The notes: a model not told the origin generated them from the sequence alone. A DNA stretch of 64,000 nucleotides from Rhizobium sp. ARZ01 (GCF_014851675.1 NZ_JACVAE010000002.1:620001-684000), one strand, 5' to 3'. Positions 27,868-36,681 are shown, counted from the first letter of the stretch. Program-made: numbers and translations.

Positions 27868-28485
27868 ATGGCGCGAATGATTGGTGCTAAGGCTATTTTT
27901 GTGGCGTTCACAGCCTTGTTCGTATCGTCTTCCGCCGCCTTCACCGCTCCTGCTTCCGCCCTGGCGATGCGCACGGGCGGCGTCACTTCCCAGCCGATCG
28001 GCCACTACGAATTCTGCCAGACGCACCGTTCGGAATGCGCGGCCGGACAACGCGATCCGGGCGCAGCAAAGGTAACATCCTTCGGCTGGAAGATGATCCG
28101 CGAGATCAACGACACGGTGAATCGCGACATCACGCCGATGACCGACAAGGAGTTGTTCGGCGCGGACGAGCACTGGGCCTTCCCCGATCTGGCGGGCGAT
28201 TGTGAAGATTTCGTCCTTCTGAAGCGCCGCAAACTGATCGAGCAGGGTTTCGCACCCGCCGACCTCCTCATCACCGTTGTGCGCAAGCCTGATGGCGAAG
28301 GGCATGCAGTCCTTACCATGCGCACGACGGAGGGGGACTTCATTCTCGACAATCTTGAAAACGAGGTGAAGCGCTGGACCGAGACACCCTATCGCTACCT
28401 GAAGCGCCAGGCGTCGTTCCATCCAGGTCGCTGGGTCTCGATCGAGAACGGCGATGCTGTCATGGTGTCGTCGGTCGACAAGTAA
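27868..28485 (+). CDS. Bacterial transglutaminase-like cysteine proteinase (BTLCP family)
   Basis: 205 aa. Signal peptide about residues 1-33 (IFVAFTALFVSSSAAFTAP, cut near ALA), so periplasmic. The papain-like triad typical of the family is visible: Cys112 in GDCEDFVLLKR, His146 in GEGHAVLT and Asp161 in FILDNL. LapG of Pseudomonas, which cleaves surface adhesins, belongs to the same family, but a LapD partner is not in the window and rhizobial members are mostly uncharacterised. ATG 27868 follows AAGGGG; TTG at 27853 is an unlikely alternative. Ends at the hairpin at 28512. Confidence 0.9.
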   Translation: MARMIGAKAIFVAFTALFVSSSAAFTAPASALAMRTGGVTSQPIGHYEFCQTHRSECAAGQRDPGAAKVTSFGWKMIREINDTVNRDITPMTDKELFGADEHWAFPDLAGDCEDFVLLKRRKLIEQGFAPADLLITVVRKPDGEGHAVLTMRTTEGDFILDNLENEVKRWTETPYRYLKRQASFHPGRWVSIENGDAVMVSSVDK

Positions 28486-28511
28486 GCCCACACACTGCCT
28501 AGCAAAGTTCG

Positions 28512-28539
28512 AGGCGACCGGATTCCGGTCGCCTTTTTT
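28512..28539 (+). terminator. Intrinsic terminator after the BTLCP gene
   Basis: Perfect 9-bp stem AGGCGACCG / CGGTCGCCT (28512-28520, 28526-28534) with loop GATTC, followed by TTTTT. Confidence 0.88.
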
Positions 28540-28542
28540 GTC

Positions 28543-29526
28543 TTACGCGTTGCCGATCAGGACGCCGCAGGCGAAGACCAGGCTGCCGCCAAGCACGACC
28601 TGGAACGCCGCACGCCAGAACGGTGTTTCCATGAAGCGGTTCTGGATGAAGGCGATCGTCCATAGCTCCACGAAGACGACGACTGCGGCAATGGCAGTCG
28701 CGAGCCAGAAATGCGGGATCAGATAGGGCAGCGCGTGGCCGAGGCCGCCAATCGCCGTCATGATACCGGAGGCGAAGCCGCGTTTAACCGGCGAGCCGCG
28801 CCCGGAGAGTTTCCCGTCGTCGTGCGCCGCTTCCGTGAACCCCATCGAGATGCCGGCGCCAACCGAAGCCGAAAGCCCCACCAGAAAGGTCTGCCAGGTG
28901 TCCTGCGTAGCGAAGGCCGCCGCAAAGATCGGCGCGAGCGTCGAAACGGAGCCGTCCATCAGCCCGGCCAGGCCAGGTTGTACATAGGTCAGGATGAACT
29001 GGCGCCGCTCGACCTGCGCCTCCTCTACCAGCGCAGCCTTGCCCTCCTCACTTTCCTCGATAAAGCGCGCCTTGGTTTCGTGGCTCTTTTCCGCAAGCGC
29101 CAGATCGCCAAGCAGCTTGCGCGTCGGCGCGTCCGTCGCGCGTGCCGCAGCTTCGAGATAGAAGCGGTGCGCCGCCTCCTCCATCGCCTTTACATTTGCG
29201 CGCACCATCTCGACCGGCATCCTGGCGACCAGCCAGTCGGGCTTACGCTTGGGGAAATCTCTTATGTACTCGCGCCGGACCAGGGGAATGCTGTCGCCGA
29301 AACGCTTCACGTGCATGTCGATCAGCAACCGCCGGTGCTCATTTTCCTCCTTGGCCATGGCGACCAGCATGTTTGCCGTATGCGGAGAGGCCTGACGCAG
29401 ACCCTCGGCGTAAGCAAGGTATATGCGCCCGTCGTCCTCCTCCGCCGATATGGCGAGGGCCAGGATTTCCTGTTCGCTGAGAGATTCGAGACTGCGCTTG
29501 CTTGGACCAAAAAGACGAGAGATCAT
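28543..29526 (-). CDS. mbfA: Membrane-bound ferritin, iron exporter
   Basis: 327 aa. N-terminal ferritin-like/rubrerythrin di-iron domain (about 1-160) with carboxylate-histidine motifs such as KEENEHRRLL and EKSHETKARF, fused to a VIT1/CCC1-type membrane domain (about 165-327) with GLAGLMDGSVSTLAPIFA. MbfA proteins of Agrobacterium and Bradyrhizobium export iron under excess and protect from peroxide. ATG 29526. A perfect iron control element lies only nine bases upstream, indicating Irr repression under low iron. Because the site is so near the start there is no obvious ribosome binding site, so a very short leader is likely. Converges on the BTLCP gene. Confidence 0.93.
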   Translation of the reverse strand: MISRLFGPSKRSLESLSEQEILALAISAEEDDGRIYLAYAEGLRQASPHTANMLVAMAKEENEHRRLLIDMHVKRFGDSIPLVRREYIRDFPKRKPDWLVARMPVEMVRANVKAMEEAAHRFYLEAAARATDAPTRKLLGDLALAEKSHETKARFIEESEEGKAALVEEAQVERRQFILTYVQPGLAGLMDGSVSTLAPIFAAAFATQDTWQTFLVGLSASVGAGISMGFTEAAHDDGKLSGRGSPVKRGFASGIMTAIGGLGHALPYLIPHFWLATAIAAVVVFVELWTIAFIQNRFMETPFWRAAFQVVLGGSLVFACGVLIGNA

Positions 29527-29535
29527 TGCGAAACC

Positions 29536-29558
29536 ATTTTTAGAATAATTCTAAAAAT
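29536..29558. promoter_or_regulatory. Iron control element (Irr box) of mbfA
   Basis: Perfect 10-base arms ATTTTTAGAA and TTCTAAAAAT around TAA. It contains the published ICE pattern TTTAGAA-N3-TTCTAAA bound by Irr in rhizobia. Its position at the mbfA start fits repression when iron is scarce. Confidence 0.93.
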
Positions 29559-29614
29559 AGGCTCCACTTATGGTCCGGTCAACCCAGCCTGCGCCATTTC
29601 CCTTTCGACTTTCG

Positions 29615-30409
29615 TCAGGATGACGAAGAGCCCTTTGCCACGCGCCGCCGCGCTGCAGAAAGCCCCTTGAAGATCGGCGCAGCCACATCGGACTCGATCA
29701 TCGCAGTCAGGCCGGCAGCAGTCGTTCCCTGATATTCCAGGAAGACATCGACGAGACCTGCGGGCGTCGTCTCCGACTGGGCCATCAATACGCCAGCGCC
29801 GAGAAAAAGCTGGCGCACTGCTGCGTCTGCCACGTCAGGGTCGATGCCGGCACCAATCGCATGGCGGATCATTGCATCGGCAAAGAGCGCCGGGAAAGCA
29901 GGCCCCGAACCGGTCAGTGCGGTGAAATAGTCCAACTGCGTTTCGTCGGTGATCCCGTGTGCCCGGCCGGACGCGGAGAAGAAGCGGAAGACGAAATCCA
30001 ATTCGTGGTCGGGCACATTGTCGGTGGCAAACCACGGCGTGAACGAGAGCCGCTGTTCGGCGCAGGCGTTCGGCATGGCGCGTACGATCCGCCTGGCGCC
30101 GAAATTACGTGCCAGCGCCTCTGCCGTAACGCCGGCGACGACGGAAACGAGGAGCTTGTCGGTGAGGTCGAGCGTGATGTCGGCAAGATCATGCGGACGA
30201 ACGCAGAGCATGACGACGTCGGACTCCGCGACAAGCTCGGCGTTGTCCGTTGTCATGCGGACGCGCGGCCAGACATCGAAACCGGACACGTCACCGGAGC
30301 GGGATGAGAGTATCAGGCGCTCCGGGCGTACGATGCCGCCGGCAAGCGCGGGGCGCAGCAACGCCCCTGCAAGCCAGCCACCGCCACCAACGACACCGAC
30401 CGTCGCCAT
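29615..30409 (-). CDS. Pyrroline-5-carboxylate reductase-like protein (ProC family)
   Basis: 264 aa. N-terminal Rossmann motif VGVVGGGGWLAGALL, middle VSVVAGVTAEALARNFG, VRAMPNACAEQ and the ProC signature region TALTGSGPAFPALFADAM. It probably reduces a cyclic imine with NAD(P)H. The nucleotide motif differs from classical ProC, so it may be a paralogue with another substrate. ATG 30409 preferred: GAGG precedes it at a fitting distance, while the GTG at 30415 would have none. Seven bases after the M29 aminopeptidase stop, so co-transcribed; peptide breakdown feeding proline metabolism is a possible link. Confidence 0.8.
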   Translation of the reverse strand: MATVGVVGGGGWLAGALLRPALAGGIVRPERLILSSRSGDVSGFDVWPRVRMTTDNAELVAESDVVMLCVRPHDLADITLDLTDKLLVSVVAGVTAEALARNFGARRIVRAMPNACAEQRLSFTPWFATDNVPDHELDFVFRFFSASGRAHGITDETQLDYFTALTGSGPAFPALFADAMIRHAIGAGIDPDVADAAVRQLFLGAGVLMAQSETTPAGLVDVFLEYQGTTAAGLTAMIESDVAAPIFKGLSAARRRVAKGSSSS

Positions 30410-30416
30410 GGACACC

Positions 30417-31673
30417 TCAGGCCCACTCGCCGGCGCGCATCACCGGCGTGCGGCCACCATCGGCCCTGACGCCGTCGATGTCGATCTGGCCCGAGCCGAT
30501 CATCCAGTCGATATGGATGAGGCTCGAATTGCCGCCTTGCGCCGTGATCTGCTCCGGCGCCAGATTTGCGCCGTCGACGAAGCACTTGGAATAGCACTGG
30601 CCGAGGGCGATGTGGCAGGCGGCATTCTCGTCGAAGAGGGTATTGTAGAACAGAAGCCCGCTCGCCGAGATCGGTGAGGAATGCGGCACCAGCGCCACCT
30701 CGCCGAGACGGCGCGCGCCCTCATCCGTATCCAGCACCTTGTTGAGCACCGCCTCGCCCTTCGAGGCGTGCGCTTCGACGATGCGGCCACTCTCGAAGCG
30801 GACGCGGATGTCGTCGATCAGCGTGCCCTGGTGCGAAAGCGGCTTGGTGCTTGCGACGAAACCTTCCACCCGCAGCGCATGCGGCGTCGTGAAGACCTCC
30901 TCGGTCGGGATGTTCGGATTGCAGGTGACGTTATTCTTGGCGACCGAGGCGCCGCCATGCCATTCGTGGCCGTCGGCCAGGCCCACGGTCAGATCAGTGC
31001 CCGGCCCCCTGAAATGCAGGGCCGAAAAGCGTTCGCCGTTCAGCCAGGCCGAGCGACTGCGCAGGTTGGTGTTGTGCGCTTCCCAGGCGCCGACCGGATC
31101 TGCAACGTCCACGCGAGAGGCGGCGAAGATCGCATTGGCGAGTTTTTCGACCGCCACGTCTTCTGGATCGTTCGGGAAGACCAGTTTGGCCCAGGACGGG
31201 TTCGGATAGGAAACGATGTTCCAGTTGATGTCGAAATTGGCGATCTTCTCCAGCGCCGGCTTGTAGGCCATGGAGTTTGCCTTGTTGGCGCGCGCCACCT
31301 TCGACGGGTCCTCGCCGGACAGGAGCATCGGATTGTCGCCTGCGATTGCAAGACGCGCGGCTCCGTTGGCATAGGCTTTCGCCATGCCCTCGTAGAGCCA
31401 ATCGGTCGCCCGGTCGAAGCTCTCTTCCGGCGCGTGGCGGTAGCGTGCCAGGGTCGCCTCTTCGTCGGCATAGAAGGTGCTGACGAGGCCTGCGCCGGAA
31501 ATGTAGGCATGCTTGGTAATGAGGCGAGCCAGCGGAAGGGCGGCGATCGGGGCCGTGATCACCAGGTCCTGCCCCTTTTGCAACTGAAGCCCAACCTTCA
31601 CGGCCACCTCAGCGAGCTTTTCAAGCTTGACTGGATCGACCGGGGCGATTGCGTTACGAAGCGGTGCGTTCAT
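30417..31673 (-). CDS. Aminopeptidase, M29 family (AmpS/aminopeptidase T type)
   Basis: 418 aa, the usual length. M29 metallopeptidases remove N-terminal residues using two metal ions. Family landmarks are NIPTEEVFTTPHALRVEGFV (about 254-273; first metal-binding glutamate), LGEVALVPHSSPIS and NTLFDENAACHIALGQCY (later metal ligands), and the C-terminal HIDWMIGSGQIDIDGV. No signal peptide, cytoplasmic. ATG 31673 follows AGGAAAGCCG. First gene of a two-gene unit with the ProC-like gene. Confidence 0.93.
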   Translation of the reverse strand: MNAPLRNAIAPVDPVKLEKLAEVAVKVGLQLQKGQDLVITAPIAALPLARLITKHAYISGAGLVSTFYADEEATLARYRHAPEESFDRATDWLYEGMAKAYANGAARLAIAGDNPMLLSGEDPSKVARANKANSMAYKPALEKIANFDINWNIVSYPNPSWAKLVFPNDPEDVAVEKLANAIFAASRVDVADPVGAWEAHNTNLRSRSAWLNGERFSALHFRGPGTDLTVGLADGHEWHGGASVAKNNVTCNPNIPTEEVFTTPHALRVEGFVASTKPLSHQGTLIDDIRVRFESGRIVEAHASKGEAVLNKVLDTDEGARRLGEVALVPHSSPISASGLLFYNTLFDENAACHIALGQCYSKCFVDGANLAPEQITAQGGNSSLIHIDWMIGSGQIDIDGVRADGGRTPVMRAGEWA

Positions 31674-31752
31674 CGGCTTTCCTGCTGTCTTCGATTGCGG
31701 TGCCCTCTTTTAGGACGGTTTTGCGCAAAACAGAAGATCGGCCGTGAACGCT

Positions 31753-32448
31753 TCACGCGGCGATGGAGCCACCCTTCAGCATGATGGCATTGTGCTTCCT
31801 CAAAAAATCCATGAGCCGTTCGGGATAATCCGCCGTCACGGCGCTCCTGACGCTCGCCCGAGCCGCGAGACTTCTGCGCCACGCAGGCACGCGCATCAAT
31901 CCGTCGAATACGCCGTGATCGGCGATCGTGTCGAAGACGTCGAAATACCGGAAGATCGGCGCAAAGACGGCATCAACTAAGCTGAAGTCCACGCCGCCGA
32001 AGAATGGGCCACCATCGTGCAACTCCGCTTCGATCTGGACGAATTTTGAGGCGAGTGCCTGACGCTTTGCGGCAAAGGTCTGTGTGTCAATGGTCGTCTC
32101 GAACACCCAGATGTCGGCAAGGAGGTTGGAGCCGAACTCCATCCAGCCGCGGTGACGTGCCCGGACAAACGGATCGGTCGGATGCATCCGCGGCCCCGGC
32201 AGCACCTCCTCCAGAAATTCGCAGATCGCCGCGCTTTCGAAGAGCACCTGCCGCCCGTTACTGTCATCGATGCGAAGAAGCGGAACCTTGCCGAGCGGGG
32301 ATACGCCGAGGAACCAGTCAGGTTTGGCCGAAAGATCGATATAAATGCGCTCGAAGCCAACTCCTTTCTCTTCAAGTGCAATCGCTGCGCGCTGAACGTA
32401 GGGGCAGAGATGGTGGCTGACGAGAGTGAACGTGCGTTCAGTCATCAT
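31753..32448 (-). CDS. Glutathione S-transferase, omega/DHAR-like (cysteine-type)
   Basis: 231 aa. N-terminal thioredoxin-like domain with CPYV at about 15-18: an active-site cysteine, as in omega and dehydroascorbate-reductase classes, which carry out thiol transfer rather than conjugation. The glutathione site includes GKVPLLR and FESAAICEFLEEV. C-terminal helical domain from about 95. ATG 32448 follows AAGGAGACCAT; the longer upstream frame is not conserved. It is 19 bases downstream of the DoxX gene, so likely in the same operon and under the MarR regulator. Confidence 0.9.
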   Translation of the reverse strand: MMTERTFTLVSHHLCPYVQRAAIALEEKGVGFERIYIDLSAKPDWFLGVSPLGKVPLLRIDDSNGRQVLFESAAICEFLEEVLPGPRMHPTDPFVRARHRGWMEFGSNLLADIWVFETTIDTQTFAAKRQALASKFVQIEAELHDGGPFFGGVDFSLVDAVFAPIFRYFDVFDTIADHGVFDGLMRVPAWRRSLAARASVRSAVTADYPERLMDFLRKHNAIMLKGGSIAA

Positions 32449-32467
32449 ATGGTCTCCTTGAAGGCGG

Positions 32468-32893
32468 TCAGTGTACAGGGGCGGTCGCGAGCGGACGTGA
32501 CGGCCGCAAGGCGAGGGCACCGTCGCCGAGCAGCGCCTGCGCAAACGAAACAGCGATGAGGAAGAGCGGATACTCCCAACCGCCGCTTGGCGCGGTAAAG
32601 ACCCAGCCGTTAGCGCCGTGCGCCCAAATGATCGCCCCCAGCAGCGCGGGTACCAGCGCAAGGGCGACGTAACGTGTGTGGATGCCGACCACCAGCATCA
32701 CGCCCCCGACAGCTTCCGCTGCGAAGGTGAGATAGGCCAGCCAAGCTGGCAGACCAATTGAGACGAAATAGCCAGCCGTGCCATCGAGCCCGTAGGTCAG
32801 AAGTTTCAAAAGGATGCTGTGCGCCAGATACATGGCTCCAAGGCTCACGCGCAGCAGAGCCGTGCCGTAGGCGGTAAGTGATTGCTGGTGCAT
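32468..32893 (-). CDS. DoxX-family membrane protein
   Basis: 141 aa with four hydrophobic segments. DoxX pattern: LLRVSLGAMYLAHSILLKLL, then LPAWLAYLTFAAEAVGGVML and LALVPALLGAIIWAHGANGW. In other bacteria DoxX proteins are linked to thiol and oxidative stress, for example with SodA and SseA in mycobacteria. ATG 32893 follows a GGAG site. Divergent from a MarR regulator (78-bp gap with two repeated palindromic sites) and followed by a cysteine-type GST, which together suggest an electrophile or thiol-stress unit. Confidence 0.85.
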   Translation of the reverse strand: MHQQSLTAYGTALLRVSLGAMYLAHSILLKLLTYGLDGTAGYFVSIGLPAWLAYLTFAAEAVGGVMLVVGIHTRYVALALVPALLGAIIWAHGANGWVFTAPSGGWEYPLFLIAVSFAQALLGDGALALRPSRPLATAPVH

Positions 32894-32909
32894 ATCGCCG
32901 TCTCCGATT

Positions 32910-32972
32910 GATAGATGCATCTGCATATAACTCCGCTTGCGCGCGGCGTCAAGATAGATGTAATTGCATTTA
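32910..32972. promoter_or_regulatory. Two repeated MarR-type operator sites, doxX/marR divergent promoter
   Basis: Site 1 is GATAGATGCATCTGCATATA (32910-32929). Site 2 is GATAGATGTAATTGCATTTA (32953-32972). They match at 16 of 20 positions, are near-palindromic (ATG-N6-CAT core in site 2, AGATGCATCT in site 1), and are 43 bp apart, about four helical turns. Site 2 reaches the first base of the MarR start codon. Binding by the adjacent MarR protein is inferred. Confidence 0.75.
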
Positions 32973-33415
32973 TGTCGAAGAGAACAAACCTTCCTTCTGC
33001 CGAAGTCACTCGTGCCTGGATCAACTTGATGCGAGCGCAGCGAAGTCTGCTCACGGCCATTGAGAACGACCTGCGATCCGCGGGCCAGCCGCCACTTGGC
33101 TGGTACGACGTCCTTTGGGAGCTTGACCGCGCCGGAGATGGGCGACTGCGCCCCTATGAGATCGAAGAACGCACGCTGCTCGCGCAATACAATCTCTCCC
33201 GCCTAATTGACCGGCTTGAAAGGGAGGGTTTGGTCAAACGGGAAACGTTCGATCAGGATGGCCGCGGCCGATGGGTGGTGATCACCGAAAAGGGCCGTTC
33301 CGTCCGCGCAGCAATGTGGGACATCTACGGCCGATCCATACAGGCACACATCGGCGAGAGGCTTGGAGAAGATAAGGCCGCAATGCTCGCAGCGCTGCTT
33401 TCACGGCTCACTTGA
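32972..33415 (+). CDS. MarR-family transcriptional regulator
   Basis: 147 aa. Winged helix with LLAQYNLSRLIDRLEREGLV (about 70-89) as recognition helix and the wing RETFDQDGRGRWVVITEKG. ATG 32972 starts MSKRTNLPSAEVTRAW; an earlier frame start at 32915 would run through both operator sites and is rejected. Divergent from doxX and GST genes; the duplicated sites in the gap suggest it represses both directions. Confidence 0.9.
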   Translation: MSKRTNLPSAEVTRAWINLMRAQRSLLTAIENDLRSAGQPPLGWYDVLWELDRAGDGRLRPYEIEERTLLAQYNLSRLIDRLEREGLVKRETFDQDGRGRWVVITEKGRSVRAAMWDIYGRSIQAHIGERLGEDKAAMLAALLSRLT

Positions 33416-33443
33416 CGGATAATTGGGCCCGGTCGGCTGGCGC

Positions 33444-33917
33444 TCAGGCCACCACGGACGCTGCCACCGCCTTCAGTGTATTGCGCGCATCTACCGGCGA
33501 GAGCCGCACCTGCAGGCCACGCTGGCCGCCGTTGATGTAGACGGCTGCGTGCGCCAGGGCCTGCTCCTCGAGCACAGTCGGCACCGCTTTGCGCTGCCCG
33601 AAGGGGCTGATGCCTCCGACATGATAGCCTGTCAGCCGCTCCGCATCGGCCGGCTTCATCATGCTTGCCGTTTTACCGCGGAAAGCGGCCGCGAGTTTCT
33701 TCATGCTCACCTCGCGGTCAGACGGCACGATCACACAGACCGGCCTACCGTCGACTTCCGCCATCAATGTCTTGAGAACGCGGCCCGGCGTTTCCCCCAG
33801 TGCCACCGCAGCCTGCATCCCCACCTTTTCCGCCGAGGGATCGTAGTCATAGGCATGGACGGTGAATGACACACCGGCCTTGGCCAGTGCTTGCGTTGCG
33901 CGCGTTGTCTTGGACAT
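33444..33917 (-). CDS. ybaK: Cys-tRNA(Pro)/Cys-tRNA(Cys) deacylase, YbaK family
   Basis: 157 aa, full length. YbaK/EbsC fold: KTLMAEVDGRPVCVIVPSDREVSMKKLA, with the conserved lysine region, and HVGGISPFGQRKAVPTVLEE. Hydrolyses cysteine mischarged on tRNA-Pro in trans to proline-tRNA synthetase. ATG 33917, weak binding site. Converges on the MarR gene with a 28-base gap. Confidence 0.93.
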   Translation of the reverse strand: MSKTTRATQALAKAGVSFTVHAYDYDPSAEKVGMQAAVALGETPGRVLKTLMAEVDGRPVCVIVPSDREVSMKKLAAAFRGKTASMMKPADAERLTGYHVGGISPFGQRKAVPTVLEEQALAHAAVYINGGQRGLQVRLSPVDARNTLKAVAASVVA

Positions 33918-34092
33918 GTCGGGGCCGTGGAACTCTGCTCGTTGAACAGTCTATGGGTGCAGGAACAACCCGGCACTTGTCAATTGAGCCCCGAGGCACC
34001 TTGTCGGACCATCGCTACGGCAAGAGCCGGTTGGCGCCGGGCCGGTCAACAATGCTCGACCAGACCTGACCTGCCTGGACACCGGACGACCC

Positions 34093-34854
34093 TCAATCAA
34101 TTCGTGCTCCACCATATTGGGTGTTGCGAAACCGTGCGGCCGCTTCGGTCCTGTTATGAACACCCAGCTTGCGAATGATGTTGTGAAGATGAATTTTCAC
34201 CGTATTTTCGGACAGGCCGAATGCCGCAGCGATCAGTTTGTTTTGCAGCCCGCGGGAAACCATTTCGAGGATCTGCAATTCCCGGGCCGTCAGCTCCGCC
34301 CGGTTGCCTTCAGTCTTTCGGTGCAGCTGCCGCGAACCATAGTGCCCTAGGATTGGCAAACCGGGATCACCCGTTCTCGTATGGATGATCGATCCCGGGG
34401 GCAGGTACTCGCCGCCGCACAACATCAGTCGGACAATCGACAGCCAGACATCCAGGCGAAGGTCCATCGGCAAGACACTTCGGACAAGCGGTGAATCGAC
34501 GACCGCTGAAAGCGACGTGGTCTGAAGCTTGTCATTCGGCTCGATGACCGCGGTCAGGGCATTCGGGTGAACGCGCGTCAATATCGCGGACGCTGCTTCA
34601 GCCTCCCTCATCAAGGCGATGTCGACAAGGATCAAGGCAACGGGATGAGAAAAGGTCCGGCACGCGGCATTGACCTGTTCGAGTTGCTCGACAACAACCC
34701 AGGGAAATTCCCGTTCGACGGCATCGATGAGGCGGTTCGATACACTTCCAGTGTTGGTCAGGATCAGCATCACACGCTGCGGCTCAGGTCCTCCCCTGAC
34801 ACCAACCGCGCCAACCCCTGCCTCGGCGTAATCGTTCCCGTCCAAAAGCACCAT
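34093..34854 (-). CDS. LuxR-type regulator with degenerate receiver domain
   Basis: 253 aa. N-terminal receiver-like domain (about 25-140): the first strand RVMLILTNTGS lacks the acidic pair needed for magnesium, though an aspartate remains at the phospho-acceptor position (LILVDIAL). C-terminal LuxR/NarL helix-turn-helix at about 185-250, with ELTARELQILEMVSRGLQNK and LSENTVKIHLHNIIRKLGV. Probably not controlled by normal phosphorylation. ATG 34854; GTG at 34863 or 34851 possible. Divergent from the export gene that opens the polysaccharide locus, and similar in HTH to the regulator at 53665, so an exopolysaccharide regulator is likely. Confidence 0.82.
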   Translation of the reverse strand: MVLLDGNDYAEAGVGAVGVRGGPEPQRVMLILTNTGSVSNRLIDAVEREFPWVVVEQLEQVNAACRTFSHPVALILVDIALMREAEAASAILTRVHPNALTAVIEPNDKLQTTSLSAVVDSPLVRSVLPMDLRLDVWLSIVRLMLCGGEYLPPGSIIHTRTGDPGLPILGHYGSRQLHRKTEGNRAELTARELQILEMVSRGLQNKLIAAAFGLSENTVKIHLHNIIRKLGVHNRTEAAARFRNTQYGGARID

Positions 34855-35318
34855 ATCCTTCACCCGCGGCTCGATCGACCGGCAATCGTCACTACCGGTA
34901 GAGCGGGCGCACCTGCGCACCACTCGCAGAACCTTACCGCACGCTAGGAATGACCGCGACGGCGCAAAAGGGCTGAACCATGGATCGAAGGGCAATGCGC
35001 GTGGGCGTGCCGGGCAAAGCGCTTCATCCAAACGAACTAGGAAATGACGGCACCTATCCACCAACTATGGAACCAGGAGCAGAATTTCGTACACCTTTGC
35101 CATTCGATCACGATCCGGCGACTGGCCGGATCAGTGAAGAACCGGCCTGGGCAAGTTGGCCATAACCCGCTTCACCAATATTGATGAGGCTGAAGCACGC
35201 CCCTTCCCCTTCTCAACATTTCAATAATTTGCACACTTAGGCTGCTGTGGACGCAAGTCGGGCAGGTATTCTGTTTTCCGGCGATGCGCCATCCGACAAT
35301 CGAAGGTTGGAGATCCCG
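34855..35318. other. 464-bp divergent promoter region at the left edge of the polysaccharide locus
   Basis: No gene seen. It separates the LuxR-type regulator from the export gene. It contains an inverted repeat with perfect 8-base arms, GATCCGGC (35112-35119) and GCCGGATC (35125-35132), and an AT-rich stretch near 35165-35240 suited to a promoter for the rightward operon. Confidence 0.5.
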
Positions 35319-36629
35319 ATGCAGGCTAGTTTCCAGGATCACAATCGCTCCCTTGGAACCGTGTTCGTGCTGCTGGCAACGCTTGTCTTAGGCGGGGTCG
35401 GCGCTCCTGCAGTTGCCGAAGCTGGCAAACTCGTTCCACAGACGAGAATACGCCTCAGTGTCGTCCAATGGATGCCGACCAAAGGCATCTACGAAAAATG
35501 GGAGGCACTCGGCGGGGAGTATACAGTTGCCGAGGACGGCACAGTGTCGCTGCCGGTTCTGGGAACGGTTTCCATCGGCGATCTCGATGAATCGGCGTTG
35601 GCCGCGAAAGTCGCCGATCAACTAAAGGCCAAGATCGGGTTGGTCGAGCGGCCGGATACATCGGTCGCCATCATCGAGTATCCGCCGGTTTATGTGGTGG
35701 GCGACGTGACGACGCCGGGGGAATATAAGTTCCGCGAGGGTCTGACTGCGCTTCAGGCGTTGGCCCTGGCCGGCGGAACCTACCGTCAGGTCGACGTTTC
35801 CGGCCTGGGGCAGGCGGAGGTCGTCGGCGATCTGCGCGAACTCGATGACCAGATCCTGCGCAGCACCATTAGATTGGCCCGGCTTGAGGCCGAGATGGCC
35901 GGCGCCAACGACTTCCGGTTCGATCCACCGCCAGACGATGACGGTGCGTTGGCGGCAACGATCTACAATCAGGAAAAGCAGATCTTTGCCGCACGTGCTG
36001 CCGCCAACGAACGGCAATCGCGGTCTTACTCCGCGTTGCGCGAGCTGATGAACCGCGAGATCGACACGCTGGAAAAGAAGATCGCCAACAACGATGAAGA
36101 CATCAGTTCGGTCCGCAAGGAACTCTCCACGATCAAGCCCATGGTGGAAAAAGGCGTAATCCTGCCGACCCGACAGGTGGACCTGGAGCGAACGCTCAGA
36201 GGCTACCGGGCATCGAGGCTCGACATGGTCACCGCGATCATGAGGGCGCAACAAAACATTTCCGAGGCGACTCGCAATCTTGAAGGACTAACCGACAACC
36301 GACGCGTCGACGTCACGGCCCAGATCCAGTCGGAAAGGGGCTCGATGAAACAACTGCAGGTGCGGCGCGACACTCGGCAGAAGCGATTGCTCGACATGCT
36401 CGGCGGCGATGCGACCTTGCCATCCACGGTGACATCTCCCGCCTTCAGCATCTCGCGGCAGATTGAAGGCAAGACCGAGGAGTTCGCTGCATCAGAAACA
36501 ACGGCCCTGAAGCCGGGCGACGTCGTCCGTGTCTTGCGGACACGTTCTGTAAGCGCCCCCTCCCAGAGCTCGGGCATGCCCGTCGACAAAGCCGCGGAAG
36601 GGACCCAGCCGGGACAGGTCAGCCAATGA
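35319..36629 (+). CDS. Polysaccharide export protein, ExoF-like (Wza/OPX family)
   Basis: 436 aa. Signal peptide about 1-35 (SLGTVFVLLATLVLGGVGAP). Poly_export-type domain: RLSVVQWMPTKGIYEKWEAL, GGEYTVAEDGTVSLPVLG, then an SLBB segment VYVVGDVTTPGEYKFREGLT (about 130-150). A long predicted coiled coil spans about 185-380, as in ExoF of Sinorhizobium. Acts at the periplasm/outer membrane in export of the polymer. ATG 35319 follows TTGGAGA; the longer frame from 35247 lacks a site. First gene of the operon with rmlA-rmlC-rmlD and the flippase. Confidence 0.9.
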   Translation: MQASFQDHNRSLGTVFVLLATLVLGGVGAPAVAEAGKLVPQTRIRLSVVQWMPTKGIYEKWEALGGEYTVAEDGTVSLPVLGTVSIGDLDESALAAKVADQLKAKIGLVERPDTSVAIIEYPPVYVVGDVTTPGEYKFREGLTALQALALAGGTYRQVDVSGLGQAEVVGDLRELDDQILRSTIRLARLEAEMAGANDFRFDPPPDDDGALAATIYNQEKQIFAARAAANERQSRSYSALRELMNREIDTLEKKIANNDEDISSVRKELSTIKPMVEKGVILPTRQVDLERTLRGYRASRLDMVTAIMRAQQNISEATRNLEGLTDNRRVDVTAQIQSERGSMKQLQVRRDTRQKRLLDMLGGDATLPSTVTSPAFSISRQIEGKTEEFAASETTALKPGDVVRVLRTRSVSAPSQSSGMPVDKAAEGTQPGQVSQ

Positions 36630-36681
36630 CGATATTGGAAGGCAAACCAACTGATCGGAGCAGGCACAGGGGGCGGTCGCA

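Noticed and set aside
32915..32971. Longer start for the second MarR regulator
   Set aside because: The extension would translate through both operator-like sites, and the family begins at the MSKRTNLPSAEV segment.
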